From Thermoplasmatota archaeon (GTDB lineage: Archaea > Thermoplasmatota > Thermoplasmata > Thermoplasmatales > Thermoplasmataceae), in contig JAMCUL010000004.1 of NCBI GenBank assembly GCA_023381355.1, forward strand, positions 1 through 64,000: a stretch of 64,000 bases of DNA. The letters are read 5' to 3'. Positions within the stretch are counted from its first letter, which is position 1, and every line of letters begins with the position of its first letter. Below are positions 17,577 through 27,493 of the stretch, one piece after another. The translations under genes and the position numbers were made by a program. Below the pieces are notes generated by a model that saw nothing but the letters and a program-made list of their open reading frames with translations, had not been told where the DNA came from and did not search any database.

Positions 17577-18734
17577 CTAGTTCCATCGATCTTCCCTGAG
17601 TGAGACGACCTCATCTGGCTGCTTGAAGTCCTGCTCAACACCCTTCATGCTTCCCATGTTTTCAAGTTTGCGAATTGTGGGCATGATACGTGATTCGATA
17701 CTAGAAAGCATGCTGTTATAACTTTTCGCTGCTGTATCTATGCTCTTCCCAAGATCCCCGATCTTTTCAGTCATAATCTTTAACCTATCGTGAAGTTCCC
17801 TGGCGAGTGACAGTATATTCTTGCTGTTTTCCATTATAGTTCTTTCCTGCCATCCTGAATTTACAACACGCAAAAGCCCTATTAATGTCATTGGAGTGCA
17901 TATTATTACATTCTGTGAAACTCCATACTCAAATATTTCAGGGTCTCCAGCAAATGCCGCAGAAATCATCGATTCCTCAGGAAGAAATAGAACAACGAAA
18001 TCAGCGGAACTTGTAAGATAACTGCTGTAATTCTTGCCTCCCAAAGCCCTTATATGATCCCTTAGATCATTTGAAAATTCCCTGAGTAATTTGCCTGCTG
18101 TGGACTCATCATCTGTCTCAGTATACTCGAGATATTTCTTATATGGTGCCTTTGAGTCTATTATGATTTCCCTGTTTCCTGGCAGGTGAACTACCATGTC
18201 TGGACGAACAGCTTTCTCCATAGTCACCTGTTCGTCAAAATCTACTCTCGGTCTCATCCCAGTAATCTCAACCACACGGCGCAGGGTCATTTCCCCCCAT
18301 TTCCCACGATTCATGGAGTTCCTAAGTATGCTGTTTAAATGCTGCGCCTCGCTAGAAACCCTCTGATTCATCTCTGACATCTCCTCTATCATTTTCCTGA
18401 TCCCTGTTGTGTCTTCTATCCTTGACCTTTCCATTTCCTCCACCTTTCTCTGGAATGTTGAAATCGAATCAGAGAGTGGTTTGATCATGGATCCTATTTC
18501 AGCTTCCTTTCTTTCCATTATCGTTTCGGTTGTTGCCGATACATTCTGCGCCAGGAGTCTTGAAACAGATTCACTTTCCGCTCCTGTTTCTCTGATAATT
18601 TCTAGAGCTATGCTCTTGGCAGAATTTGAATTCTTTTCATGTGATTTTTCAAGCAATTTTTGAGATATGAGAAAAGAGAGAGGTACAAATACAACACCTC
18701 CAAGGATGAACCCGTAGAAGAAGGTTAGCAACAT
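17577..18734 (-). CDS. rmuC: RmuC-family DNA recombination protein
   Basis: A 385-residue RmuC-type protein: an N-terminal membrane anchor (residues 1-25), a long coiled coil (about 30-140), and a PD-(D/E)xK-like nuclease domain. The nuclease signature is GKWGEMTLRRVVE (about 144-156), RPDMVVHLPG, and IIIDSKAP (about 191-198), then a C-terminal helical part with SGWQERTIMENS. RmuC in bacteria limits inversions and recombination at short repeats; the exact activity is unknown. It is common in bacteria and patchy in archaea, so lateral origin is possible. It diverges from the radical SAM gene. Confidence 0.88.
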   Translation of the reverse strand: MLLTFFYGFILGGVVFVPLSFLISQKLLEKSHEKNSNSAKSIALEIIRETGAESESVSRLLAQNVSATTETIMERKEAEIGSMIKPLSDSISTFQRKVEEMERSRIEDTTGIRKMIEEMSEMNQRVSSEAQHLNSILRNSMNRGKWGEMTLRRVVEITGMRPRVDFDEQVTMEKAVRPDMVVHLPGNREIIIDSKAPYKKYLEYTETDDESTAGKLLREFSNDLRDHIRALGGKNYSSYLTSSADFVVLFLPEESMISAAFAGDPEIFEYGVSQNVIICTPMTLIGLLRVVNSGWQERTIMENSKNILSLARELHDRLKIMTEKIGDLGKSIDTAAKSYNSMLSSIESRIMPTIRKLENMGSMKGVEQDFKQPDEVVSLREDRWN

Positions 18735-18837
18735 AAGTATGCTATATGTCGGACAGATAAATTTTTTTCTAATTCAATAACCCGAAAACCAAACATATAA
18801 GCTTCATAAATTAATTGTTCGATTCCGATATACAGAA

Positions 18838-19923
18838 ATGGCATATGTTCCGGACTTATTGTTTATAGAAATGACTCGAGCATGCGAATATTCATGTGCC
18901 CATTGCAGAGCTGATTCGATAGCACTTCCAGAAGATGGAGAAATTGAATTGAATGAGATGGAAAGAGCCATAGATGAAGTCATGAAAGTTAATGAGAAAT
19001 GTGTGGTTATACTCACAGGGGGTGACCCCCTTCTCAGTCCTTCATCCCCATTTCTTATAAAATACCTCAACAGCAGAAGGATAAGATTTTCAGTTAGCCC
19101 TCCAGCAAGTCCTATACTGAATTTTGAATACCTTGATTACCTGAAGGAGAGCGGGGTTAACTCGATCTCCATGTCCATTGACGGTTCACCGTCAACTCAT
19201 GATGCCATAAGAATGAAGAAAGGATCGTTTAAAGATACCCTTGATATAATAGGGATGGCAAGGGATATTGGAATATCGGTTCAGGTAAACTCAACAGTTA
19301 TGAAGAAGAACATTAATGATTTCCCTGTTATCCTGAAAACGCTTAATGAGATCGGAGTCAGGGTATGGGAGGTTTTTTTCCTCATTAATGTTGGAAGAGG
19401 GATATCTGAGAAATCAATAAGCAGGGATGAATTCGAGGACTTCCTGAAATTTCTGTATGGCGTCGAGGCAAATTTCAACATAAATATAAGGACAGTGGAG
19501 GCCCCTGAATACAGAAGGATTAAGGCATCCCTAACTGCCGAGGAGAGGATATCTGGAGGAAGATGTTTTAATGATCTTTCCGCAGGGGCACGGGAACTCA
19601 CAGGGATTGACATTACCAGAAAGATGAAGGAACCCGGAAATGGAAGAAGAATGAAAACTCTTTTCATATCATCCCGTGGTGAGGTAATGGTTTCCGGGCT
19701 ATTTCCTCTTTCTCTTGGAAACATTAAAGAAAAAAGCGTCCGGGATATATTGAACAATGAGGCTCTTGTGGAGATTTCAGATTCGAGAAAGTTCAGCGGC
19801 AAGTGTTCCATCTGCGAATATTTTGAACTGTGTGGTGGATCAAGGGCAAGGGCATATGCAGAAACAGGAGATTATCTTGAAAGTGATCCACTATGCACCT
19901 ACGTTCCCATCGTAGGAAGATGA
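18838..19923 (+). CDS. Radical SAM/SPASM protein (TIGR04053-like)
   Basis: A 361-residue radical SAM enzyme. The [4Fe-4S] motif CEYSCAHC puts the cluster ligands at C16, C20 and C23; GGDPLLSPS follows (61-69). The C-terminal SPASM region has C323, C326, C332 and C353 (KCSICEYFELCGG, then DPLC), and a VMVSGLFPLSLGN segment. These features match the TIGR04053 group, related to AhbD/NirJ and peptide-maturation enzymes, whose substrate is unknown. The next gene, an MFS transporter on the same strand, starts 102 bases later. A role in haem or peptide modification is possible, not shown. Confidence 0.85.
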   Translation: MAYVPDLLFIEMTRACEYSCAHCRADSIALPEDGEIELNEMERAIDEVMKVNEKCVVILTGGDPLLSPSSPFLIKYLNSRRIRFSVSPPASPILNFEYLDYLKESGVNSISMSIDGSPSTHDAIRMKKGSFKDTLDIIGMARDIGISVQVNSTVMKKNINDFPVILKTLNEIGVRVWEVFFLINVGRGISEKSISRDEFEDFLKFLYGVEANFNINIRTVEAPEYRRIKASLTAEERISGGRCFNDLSAGARELTGIDITRKMKEPGNGRRMKTLFISSRGEVMVSGLFPLSLGNIKEKSVRDILNNEALVEISDSRKFSGKCSICEYFELCGGSRARAYAETGDYLESDPLCTYVPIVGR

Positions 19924-20025
19924 AAATTTTTCAATGAAATGGGCAAGAATGACATTTTCGGGATCTGTACGACTGACCTGCATTCCATTATATTCATAAA
20001 TAACATACGCTGACGGGTAAGATTT

Positions 20026-21243
20026 TTGGAAAGTGTTTCTGCGCTTGGACTGCTAAAAAGAAAGGGGATATTCGTTGTATCCCTGAATCAGCTTATTAGG
20101 GTCCTTGCCAGATCACAGATGTGGATTTTTCTTCCTCTCTATCTTCTTGAGATAAGAGGTGTACCTTATCTTACCATAGGAATAGTAATATTCCTGATGG
20201 CCATCATTTCCCTTCCACTTACTCTTGTATCCGGAGTATTGATAGACAGGAAAGGCGTGAGAAGAGTCATCTTCTATAGCAATATACTGTTATCCCTCCT
20301 TTTCGTTTTTCTCACAGTAAGCGTGTTCATTAACTCTTCTGTATATGTTATCTATGTTCTCCTCATTGCAAGTGAGCCCCTCATGAATATAATAGGAGCC
20401 TCAGACAACGTAATAATTTCTAACGCAACTTCCTTCCAGGATAGAGATTCCGCCTTCAGCATAGTCAGGATTTTCCAGAACCTCGGATTTTCCATTGGAC
20501 CGTCCATAGGAGGATTCGTTGCAGGTATTGGATTCGGGTATATCTTCCTCATAACAACAGTTTCCTCCTTTGCTGAACTGATCGTATACCTGAAATTCCT
20601 CCCGAGGGATATTGTGAGGAATGATACAGGTGATTCGACATCGAAAAGTGATTTCTTCAGTGCTTTCAGGTACAGGCCTTTCTTTATTGCAGCAATCCTC
20701 ATCTCCCTTTTCTACCTTATTATGGGACAGTGGGGCACTACCCTGAGCCTGTTCTGGAAAATGTATGACGGAATGACAAATTTTCAGATAGGCCTTCTTT
20801 ATTCTGTTAATGGCATAGTTGTCACTCTTGGACAGCTGCCCATCAACAGGCTGATGAAATCTCAGAGTGAAATCATGAAGGTAAATATCGGATACCTTCT
20901 TTATCTCGGGGCATTTTCCATTCTTCCCTTTTTTGAAGGATTCAAATTTCTCGTTATTGACACCATTATCATCACACTTGGTGAGAACATAGTTTCTCCA
21001 TCCATAAATACAATAATAAGCAGGATTTCACCTCCAGGCAAGAGGGGCCAGTACTTCACCTCCTTCCAGGTTTTAACTGGCATGATATACCCGATAGCCC
21101 CGGTGATAGGTACCCTTTTCCTTACTATTTTTTCAAATGACCTGAGACTCATATGGTTTCCATTCACAATTGTTGGAAGTGCATTTTTCATTTCCTTTAT
21201 TCCTTTCTGGAAGAGGATAAGACTTGCCGAACACACAAATTAG
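20026..21243 (+). CDS. MFS transporter
   Basis: A 405-residue, twelve-helix major facilitator. Motif A is well preserved in the loop between helices 2 and 3 (SGVLIDRKGVRRVIFYS, residues 67-83), with a weaker repeat at helix 8-9. It resembles multidrug/efflux-type MFS proteins; the substrate is unknown. The start is TTG 20026, about 27 bases after a TATA-like CATAAATAAC, so the message is probably leaderless and separate from the radical SAM gene. Its stop overlaps the stop of the convergent MFS gene by four bases. Confidence 0.85.
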   Translation: MESVSALGLLKRKGIFVVSLNQLIRVLARSQMWIFLPLYLLEIRGVPYLTIGIVIFLMAIISLPLTLVSGVLIDRKGVRRVIFYSNILLSLLFVFLTVSVFINSSVYVIYVLLIASEPLMNIIGASDNVIISNATSFQDRDSAFSIVRIFQNLGFSIGPSIGGFVAGIGFGYIFLITTVSSFAELIVYLKFLPRDIVRNDTGDSTSKSDFFSAFRYRPFFIAAILISLFYLIMGQWGTTLSLFWKMYDGMTNFQIGLLYSVNGIVVTLGQLPINRLMKSQSEIMKVNIGYLLYLGAFSILPFFEGFKFLVIDTIIITLGENIVSPSINTIISRISPPGKRGQYFTSFQVLTGMIYPIAPVIGTLFLTIFSNDLRLIWFPFTIVGSAFFISFIPFWKRIRLAEHTN

Positions 21244-22388
21244 GAGAGCCTCCTGATGGTTGTTAACCCCAGTGGATAAAACAACAGGCTTATCATCCCA
21301 AGCATCACCCAGGAAAGATACGGATTTGACGAGAAGAAATAGCCAAACACAAATGTTATCCCTGATCCAACTGCTATCTGAATCGCATTCATAATGGATA
21401 TGCCGAGTGGAACGAACCTCTGTTCAAGTTCCAGCTTTACCACATATGAATACTCCAGAGAAAATAGGATAACGCTCAATGCGCCCCCCATAATTGATGT
21501 GTAGAAGAGATAATCTGGAATTCCGGATACCTGGAAGGCAATTGAAGCGGAAACAACAAGAAGAAGCAGGGGGAGGATCAGGGATGGTTTCCTGAAAGAG
21601 AGCCTCTTGAAAATAAGCAAACCGAGAATTCCTGCAAACAGGGTAAGGCTTCCTATTATTCCAGCAGTCGAGGGGAGAAAATTCAAGACGCCAGCAAAGG
21701 GCTTTTCATACTCCTCAAAGGTGAAATTAAGTCCCCAGTAGCCAGCAAGGGAAAGAGATAATAATATTAGGGGTTTTGATGTTAATCTTCCTTTGACATT
21801 CTTCATGAAATCCCTCTTCTCACTCTGTGCTGGAGAGGAAGGAAGGAAGAAAAAAGCAACTACAGTGAAAATGAGAGTCACGATTCCCCCCAGAAAGAGG
21901 AGAACCTGCCACGGAACATATAGAACACCAATGGAATATGAGATGACTCCAGCTCCTCCGCCAACTGAAAAGGCAGTATTGAATGACGCTATATTCCTGG
22001 AGGAATTTGAATTATCCAGATCATTCAGGACACCTATGCCGGATGAAAAGAAGAATGCTGAACCCAGCCCAACAAAAAATCGTGAGAACAGGAATACAAG
22101 AAAATCCGGCGAGAATATGGAAAGAATTACAGATACAGACATTATGAGCATGCCACTGAGAGCAGTGTTCCTTGATCCGATTCTTGCAGCCAGGATTCCT
22201 GATGGAACCTGGAATATTGCCGTTCCAATAAGAAATGCTGAAAGTATTATTCCAGAGAATGATCCAGTGACGTTGTAAAAATCAGTGATTCTGAAGAGAA
22301 GGGGAGATACATTATACCAGTTCATTGAATACAGCGCACGAAGGATCAGCATGAGAGCCAGGCTCCCGCCAACTCCAAGCCTCTTCAA
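21240..22388 (-). CDS. MFS transporter coupled to AsnB-like gene
   Basis: A 382-residue, twelve-helix major facilitator with a clear helix 2-3 motif (SGILAARIGSRNTALSG, about 62-78). The start codon overlaps the stop of the upstream asparagine-synthase-like gene in an ATGA arrangement (22385-22388), so the two are translationally coupled. Transport of the amide product or its substrate is an attractive but unproven idea. It is only distantly similar to the MFS protein encoded convergently next to it. Confidence 0.85.
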   Translation of the reverse strand: MKRLGVGGSLALMLILRALYSMNWYNVSPLLFRITDFYNVTGSFSGIILSAFLIGTAIFQVPSGILAARIGSRNTALSGMLIMSVSVILSIFSPDFLVFLFSRFFVGLGSAFFFSSGIGVLNDLDNSNSSRNIASFNTAFSVGGGAGVISYSIGVLYVPWQVLLFLGGIVTLIFTVVAFFFLPSSPAQSEKRDFMKNVKGRLTSKPLILLSLSLAGYWGLNFTFEEYEKPFAGVLNFLPSTAGIIGSLTLFAGILGLLIFKRLSFRKPSLILPLLLLVVSASIAFQVSGIPDYLFYTSIMGGALSVILFSLEYSYVVKLELEQRFVPLGISIMNAIQIAVGSGITFVFGYFFSSNPYLSWVMLGMISLLFYPLGLTTIRRLS

Positions 22389-23128
22389 GTGTTGATCTCA
22401 CCCCTAAACTCCCTGAGCACCTTCATTATACCGGAACCGTATTGAGCCGCCTTTTTTGGCCTGTTGTAGATTCTTTCTGGAATTCCCATGATTTCACAGG
22501 CTTTTCTGACGATTATCTTGTTGTATTCCTGATTCATATGCTCTACCCTTGGAATTGATGAAAATTCCCTGATAATTTCTTCATCCATATATGGCATCAG
22601 AGGGACTTTTCCAAAAGCTGATGAAATCATGATCTCCCTCGGCAACGTTTTATTCCTCAATGTTTCAAGGCTTATCCGGTTAGAATCTTCCCTGCCATCA
22701 CGGAATTTTCCATACCCATAAAAAATTTCATCCGCCCCCTGCCCTGTCATTATTCGTTCCTGTGGGATTCTGTTGCATGCTACATAAAATGGAATTTCAA
22801 ATGATATTTCAATAATCGAGGCAGATGGATCAATATGCTTGATTGCAGCAGCTGCTTCCATGATCTCATCCTTTGTTATTTCAATTTCTACGAGGTCCCG
22901 GTCGAGATATGAACATAGGAATCTAGCTTCTTCAAGATCAGCAGATTTCCCGTGAAACAGTGTAAATGGTACAACCTTCCTGCCGTATATCGAGAAGAGG
23001 AGGGAACTGTCAACCCCGCCCGATAGCATAATTGCCGTACCCATTTCCTGAAGGGCGGAAGCTTTCCCTTCCAGGATATTTATAAGCATTTCTGCCGCAC
23101 TCCTGATCTCCACACTGGCTAATTTCAT
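22385..23128 (-). CDS. Stand-alone asparagine-synthase domain
   Basis: A 247-residue protein holding only the synthetase half of AsnB. It has the PP-loop SGGVDSS (36-42) that binds ATP, GQGADEIFYGY (129-139), and the C-terminal RPKKAAQYGSG segment. The N-terminal glutaminase domain, with its Cys2 nucleophile, is absent, so any amidation would use free ammonia or another amine. Related stand-alone forms adenylate carboxylates in peptide or amide biosynthesis. The product here is unknown. First gene of a two-gene unit with an MFS transporter; it diverges from PINA over 35 bases. Confidence 0.85.
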   Translation of the reverse strand: MKLASVEIRSAAEMLINILEGKASALQEMGTAIMLSGGVDSSLLFSIYGRKVVPFTLFHGKSADLEEARFLCSYLDRDLVEIEITKDEIMEAAAAIKHIDPSASIIEISFEIPFYVACNRIPQERIMTGQGADEIFYGYGKFRDGREDSNRISLETLRNKTLPREIMISSAFGKVPLMPYMDEEIIREFSSIPRVEHMNQEYNKIIVRKACEIMGIPERIYNRPKKAAQYGSGIMKVLREFRGEINT

Positions 23129-23163
23129 GGGAATTAATAAATAATGTTAAAGGCTATTCCTCT

Positions 23164-24945
23164 GTGGATTACATACCAGATACATCGGTGATTGTTGATG
23201 GTCGCTTCACGAAGTTTATACGGACACTGAAAGAAGGTAGAGTTGTATTTTCAGAGGCCATGTTATCAGAGGTTGAGCATCAGGCCAATGAGAACAGGGC
23301 TACTGGATTTGCGGCACTTGATGAGCTGAAGAAGATAAGGAATATTGCAGTGGAGAAGAACATTGAGATACTTTTTGCTGGAAAGAGACCAACAGACTGG
23401 CAGATGAGAAATGGAAAAAGTGGAGAAATTGATGAAATCATCAGAAACCTGGCCTGGGAAAGTGAATCTACCCTGGTAACAGGAGATGTTATCCAGAAAG
23501 ATATAGCGGAGATCAAGGGAATCAAAAACATCTATCTTCCTGCACAAACTGAGAAAGCTTCAAATATTGAAGATTTCTTCGAGGAGAATACCATTTCTGT
23601 CCACTTGAAGGCTGGAACACATGTGAGAAGAAAGGATGGTTTTCCAGGTTCAGTAAATGTTGTAACAACGGACAGGGTTATAGGACCTCTGGAAGCTGAT
23701 GCAATAGCCAATAATATTATCAGGAGGGCAGGGAATGAACCGGGCTCATTCATAGAGATGGATTCGTCAGGTGCGACAGTCGTACAGCTGAAAACATACA
23801 GAATTGTCATAACAAGGACTCCATTCTCAACAGCGACTGAGATAACTGCGGTAAGGCCAATCAAGAAGACCACCCTTGCTGATTACAGCCTGGATCCGTC
23901 CATTATAGATCATGTTAGGAGCGGCTCAGCAGGAATACTCGTCGCAGGCTCGCCAGGAGCTGGCAAGAGTACATTTGTTCAGGCGATGGCAAATTTTCTT
24001 AGCCGGGAAGGCATGATTGTAAAAACAATGGAAAGGCCAAGGGATTTACAGGTTGATCCGGAAATCACCCAGTATACGGGACTGGAAGGATCAATGGAAA
24101 GGACTGGAAATATCCTCCTTCTTGTGAGAAATGATTATACAATTTTTGACGAGATGAGAGTTACTGCAGATTTTAAGGTTTATGCTGACCTGAGGCTGGC
24201 TGGTGTTGGGATGATTGGAGTCGTTCATGCTACAAAGGCTATAGACGCTCTGCAGAGATTCATTGGAAGAATCGAACTGGGAATGATACCACAGGTCGTT
24301 GATACGATACTTTTCATCAGGGATGGCAATATAGGATCTATACTTAAGATTGAGCAGAAAGTAAAGGTTCCAGAAGGAATGACGCAGGACGATCTGGCAA
24401 GGCCTGTAATTGTCGTTACAGACTGGATAGGGTCAAGGCCTCTGTATGAAGTTTATTCCTTCGGGGAACAGATTGTTGTTGTTCCTATAGAAGAAGAGGA
24501 TTCATCATCTGCAGAACTTGCCAGGGAAAAGGTTAAAAATTATCTTTCAGAGCATCTCAAGACAGATGACATCGAGGTTAAAATGCACGGCAAGAGAAGG
24601 GCAAAAGTGACCGTTCCAGAAAGCATGAGACCAAAACTGATAGGAAGAAGGGGCAGCAATATCTCCGAAATCGAAAAGAACCTTGGAATTTCAATAGACG
24701 TTGATACCCAGGATGATAACAGAAAACGGGAGGTATATATTGAGGCAAAGAACAAAATCCTGTATCTGTACTGCGGTGTTGATAACCAGCTGGTAAATAT
24801 ATATGTAGACGATATGATGATTCTTCAGGGAAGAACTTCAAGCAAGGGAATTATAAGGATCAAGATAGACAGCGATAATGGCCAGAACATTCAAAAGGCA
24901 GTGAAATCCGGTAAAAAAATAAGTTTCAGTGGAGTTTCAGAGTGA
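23164..24945 (+). CDS. PINA: PIN domain, secretion-type ATPase and KH domain
   Basis: A 593-residue archaeal PINA-type protein. An N-terminal PIN domain (1-130) carries candidate acidic residues D6, E36 and D108. A PilT/VirB11-like hexameric ATPase follows with Walker A GSPGAGKST (262-270) and a His-box-like segment VVHAT. A KH domain near the C-terminus contains KLIGRRGSNI. In Sulfolobus PINA is reported to drive Holliday-junction branch migration and to work with Hjc resolvase; the same role is inferred here. Start is GTG 23164. It diverges from the AsnB-like gene. Confidence 0.93.
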   Translation: MDYIPDTSVIVDGRFTKFIRTLKEGRVVFSEAMLSEVEHQANENRATGFAALDELKKIRNIAVEKNIEILFAGKRPTDWQMRNGKSGEIDEIIRNLAWESESTLVTGDVIQKDIAEIKGIKNIYLPAQTEKASNIEDFFEENTISVHLKAGTHVRRKDGFPGSVNVVTTDRVIGPLEADAIANNIIRRAGNEPGSFIEMDSSGATVVQLKTYRIVITRTPFSTATEITAVRPIKKTTLADYSLDPSIIDHVRSGSAGILVAGSPGAGKSTFVQAMANFLSREGMIVKTMERPRDLQVDPEITQYTGLEGSMERTGNILLLVRNDYTIFDEMRVTADFKVYADLRLAGVGMIGVVHATKAIDALQRFIGRIELGMIPQVVDTILFIRDGNIGSILKIEQKVKVPEGMTQDDLARPVIVVTDWIGSRPLYEVYSFGEQIVVVPIEEEDSSSAELAREKVKNYLSEHLKTDDIEVKMHGKRRAKVTVPESMRPKLIGRRGSNISEIEKNLGISIDVDTQDDNRKREVYIEAKNKILYLYCGVDNQLVNIYVDDMMILQGRTSSKGIIRIKIDSDNGQNIQKAVKSGKKISFSGVSE

Positions 24946-24962
24946 ATGATGATTGCAAATAC

Positions 24963-26585
24963 TTAAATGAGTCCTGAAATCCTTCCATTTTCATCAATAT
25001 CTATGTTTTCAGATGCAGGGTGGGATGATAACCCTGGCATGGTCATAATCTGACCCAGATAAGCCACAATGAATCCTGCACCTGAGGACAGCTTTACATC
25101 CGTAATCGTTACATTGAAATTATCAGGAATTCTCAATATCTCTGGATTGTCAGTTATTGAGTACTGCGTCTTAGCCATGCAAACAGGAAGGTCCCCGTAT
25201 CCTTCCTTCTCAAATTCGCGTATCTTCCTGCTTACTGTCTTTGGTATTATTACACCGCCTGCACCATACACCTTTATTGCAATATTATTCATCTTTTCCT
25301 CGAGAGAATCCTTCAGGTCATAGGCATATCTTGGCTCCTTTGGGACATCGTTGCATGTCTCTATAACCTGCTTTGCGAGGTCAATCCCACCATCTGAACC
25401 ATCCCGGTATATTGTTGACATTGCATATCTAACGCCTTCCCTTCCAAGCAGATTTACCAGCGTTTTTATTTCTTCATCGGAATCGTTTGAAAATCTATTG
25501 ATCGCAATGATTGGATCGTACCCGAACCCCTTGACAATCGCTATGTGTCTTTTAAGGTTCTCAAAACCGTTTGTCAAGGCTTCTATATCCTCGTGATCAT
25601 AATCAGATTTGCCTCCGTGATACTTCAAGCTACGTATTGTGGCAACTATGACTACTGCAGAAATTTTCAGATCATTATTTCTGGAGACGATATCAAAGAA
25701 TTTCTCAGCACCAAGATCCGAACCAAATCCAGCTTCCGTGACAACATAGTCTGCCGCTGACAGTGCCACCCTTGCCGCGATCATGCTGGATGTCCCGTGT
25801 GCAATGTTTCCAAAAGGTCCCGTATGAACGATAGCTGGAGTTGATTCACTTGTCTGAACAAGATTTGGTTTCAGTGCATCTGACAGTATTGCTGCCATTG
25901 CTCCCTGCGCATTCAAATCTCTTGCGAAGAGGCTTTTTCCATTAATGTCCTTTCCAATATATATCCTTCCAAGTCTCTCCTTCAAATCCATGTAATCCTT
26001 TGCCAGACCCAATATCGCCATTATTTCCGATGCAGGAACGATGACGAATGAGTCTTTCGCTAGAATCCCACTCTCCCTGCCTTCTACACCAACGATTATC
26101 TTTCTCAGTGACCTGTCGTTCATATCAATTGTCCGGGTGAACTGAAGGCTGTTGACATCAATCTTTAAATGATTACCGTGATAGAGGTGGTTGTTGATTA
26201 GGGCGCTGAGAAGATTGTGTGCCTGGGATACCGCATAAAAATCACCGGTGAAGGAGAGATTTATCTTGTCAGAGGGCTCAACCGTTGACTTGCCCCCTCC
26301 GGTGGCTCCTCCTTTTATGCCAAATACAGGACCCATTGAGGGTTGCCTTATGGATACCACATTCTTCTTTCCCAGTTTCCATAATGACATTGAAAGGCCA
26401 ATAGAGGTGGTGGTCTTCCCCTCGCCGGCAGGAGTGGGGCTTATGGCTGTTACAAGGATCAGTTTTCCATCCTGTCTTTGCTTCATTGAAAATCTCATGA
26501 AGTCTATCTTAGCCATATAATTCCCATATGTTTCAATATAATCCTGGAGATCAATCTTTTTAGCAATTTCCATTATGTTTTCCAT
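24963..26585 (-). CDS. fhs: Formate-tetrahydrofolate ligase
   Basis: ATP-dependent synthesis of 10-formyl-tetrahydrofolate from formate. The P-loop TPAGEGKTT lies at about residues 50-58, followed by VSIRQPSMGPVFGIKGGATGGG, the substrate-binding RQPS region, and the C-terminal PGLSSHPASENI segment. Length 540 is typical. Present in a limited set of archaea including Thermoplasmatales, where it supplies C1 units for purine and other syntheses together with FolC-made folates. Start ATG 26585; a GGTTGAT ribosome-site-like sequence precedes it. It is divergent from the DtxR-type regulator. Confidence 0.97.
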   Translation of the reverse strand: MENIMEIAKKIDLQDYIETYGNYMAKIDFMRFSMKQRQDGKLILVTAISPTPAGEGKTTTSIGLSMSLWKLGKKNVVSIRQPSMGPVFGIKGGATGGGKSTVEPSDKINLSFTGDFYAVSQAHNLLSALINNHLYHGNHLKIDVNSLQFTRTIDMNDRSLRKIIVGVEGRESGILAKDSFVIVPASEIMAILGLAKDYMDLKERLGRIYIGKDINGKSLFARDLNAQGAMAAILSDALKPNLVQTSESTPAIVHTGPFGNIAHGTSSMIAARVALSAADYVVTEAGFGSDLGAEKFFDIVSRNNDLKISAVVIVATIRSLKYHGGKSDYDHEDIEALTNGFENLKRHIAIVKGFGYDPIIAINRFSNDSDEEIKTLVNLLGREGVRYAMSTIYRDGSDGGIDLAKQVIETCNDVPKEPRYAYDLKDSLEEKMNNIAIKVYGAGGVIIPKTVSRKIREFEKEGYGDLPVCMAKTQYSITDNPEILRIPDNFNVTITDVKLSSGAGFIVAYLGQIMTMPGLSSHPASENIDIDENGRISGLI

Positions 26586-26687
26586 GATATCAACCTGTGA
26601 ATTACAATAAGATATATGGTTATAATTTTTGAGCCTAAGATATTCGACAAATTTAATATATGATAACTGGATTAGTATTTGGCTAAT

Positions 26688-27104
26688 ATGTCTAATGAAA
26701 CACGAATCACCAAGAAAGAAAGAGATACATTGATAATATTAGGTCAACACTTAAATGAGGAGTTTCCAATGAGGCTTGTGGACATAGCCCTTGAGATGTC
26801 GCTTAAACCTCCTACTGCCCTTAATCTTGTAAAGAGGCTTGAAAAAAAGGGTTACCTGGAAAGAGAAAAGGGCATGATAGTGCTTACCGCAACAGGAATT
26901 TCCAGATTTAGAGAGGTGGTGGAGAATCACAGAATTATTGAAACACTCATGGTCAACAATGGAATGGATCTTGAAAAGGCATGTCTGATGAGCGAGAATA
27001 TCGATTTTCTCATAGATCACAAGAGCATAGACAAGATATTCGAAAAACTTGGAAAGCCAACCAAATGCCCACATGGAAGAAGAATTGAGCAATTCCACAA
27101 ATAA
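26688..27104 (+). CDS. DtxR/MntR-family metal-dependent regulator
   Basis: A 138-residue regulator with an N-terminal winged helix (about residues 1-70, with the recognition helix near SLKPPTALNLVKRLEKKGYL) and a C-terminal dimerisation domain containing the family's NHRIIETLM and CPHGRRI segments. C-x-H residues in the second half are likely metal ligands. The protein lacks the SH3-like third domain, as MntR does. I chose ATG 26688; TTG at 26679 would add three residues. It may sense Fe or Mn. It diverges from fhs, but its targets are unknown. Confidence 0.85.
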   Translation: MSNETRITKKERDTLIILGQHLNEEFPMRLVDIALEMSLKPPTALNLVKRLEKKGYLEREKGMIVLTATGISRFREVVENHRIIETLMVNNGMDLEKACLMSENIDFLIDHKSIDKIFEKLGKPTKCPHGRRIEQFHK

Positions 27105-27493
27105 TGCCACTTCGATTCAACAAGTTTTGAGGTCCCGCACCTGGTCAGGGTTCGTTATAAATATCCTTCCGGGATCTTGTTTTTCAGGATCATGAGATTT
27201 ATTCCTCAAATTAAAATGCTTCAAACCATCATCTATGCGTTTTCGACCTTATACGTGCCGGCTATCCCTGATCCCGGGAATGTGCTTCCACACTGGAACG
27301 GATTGAGGGCATACCTTAATAGCAAATTGCGTTCCGTATTGAAATATAACCAAACTTTAAGCCTTTTACAATTTAGTCATGATTCAAAATATACTTGAAG
27401 GAACTGTGGAGTCATTTACGAATGCAGGCACATTAATCCTTTTTCCAAAAAATTGTAAATGTGTTGCGTTTAGCCATAAAGCATGAGATACGT
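27105..27493. other. 389-base gap, no supported gene
   Basis: A 73-codon frame (27177-27398, plus) has no recognisable features, and a 35-codon frame starting at ATG 27379 is equally anonymous. T-rich stretches after 27104 may end the DtxR transcript. No tRNA or repeat was found here. Confidence 0.35.

Noticed and set aside
19934-19999. A 21-codon frame between the radical SAM and MFS genes, considered as a precursor peptide
   Set aside because: It overlaps the likely TATA box of the MFS gene, has no ribosome site, and shows no repeat or leader-core pattern.
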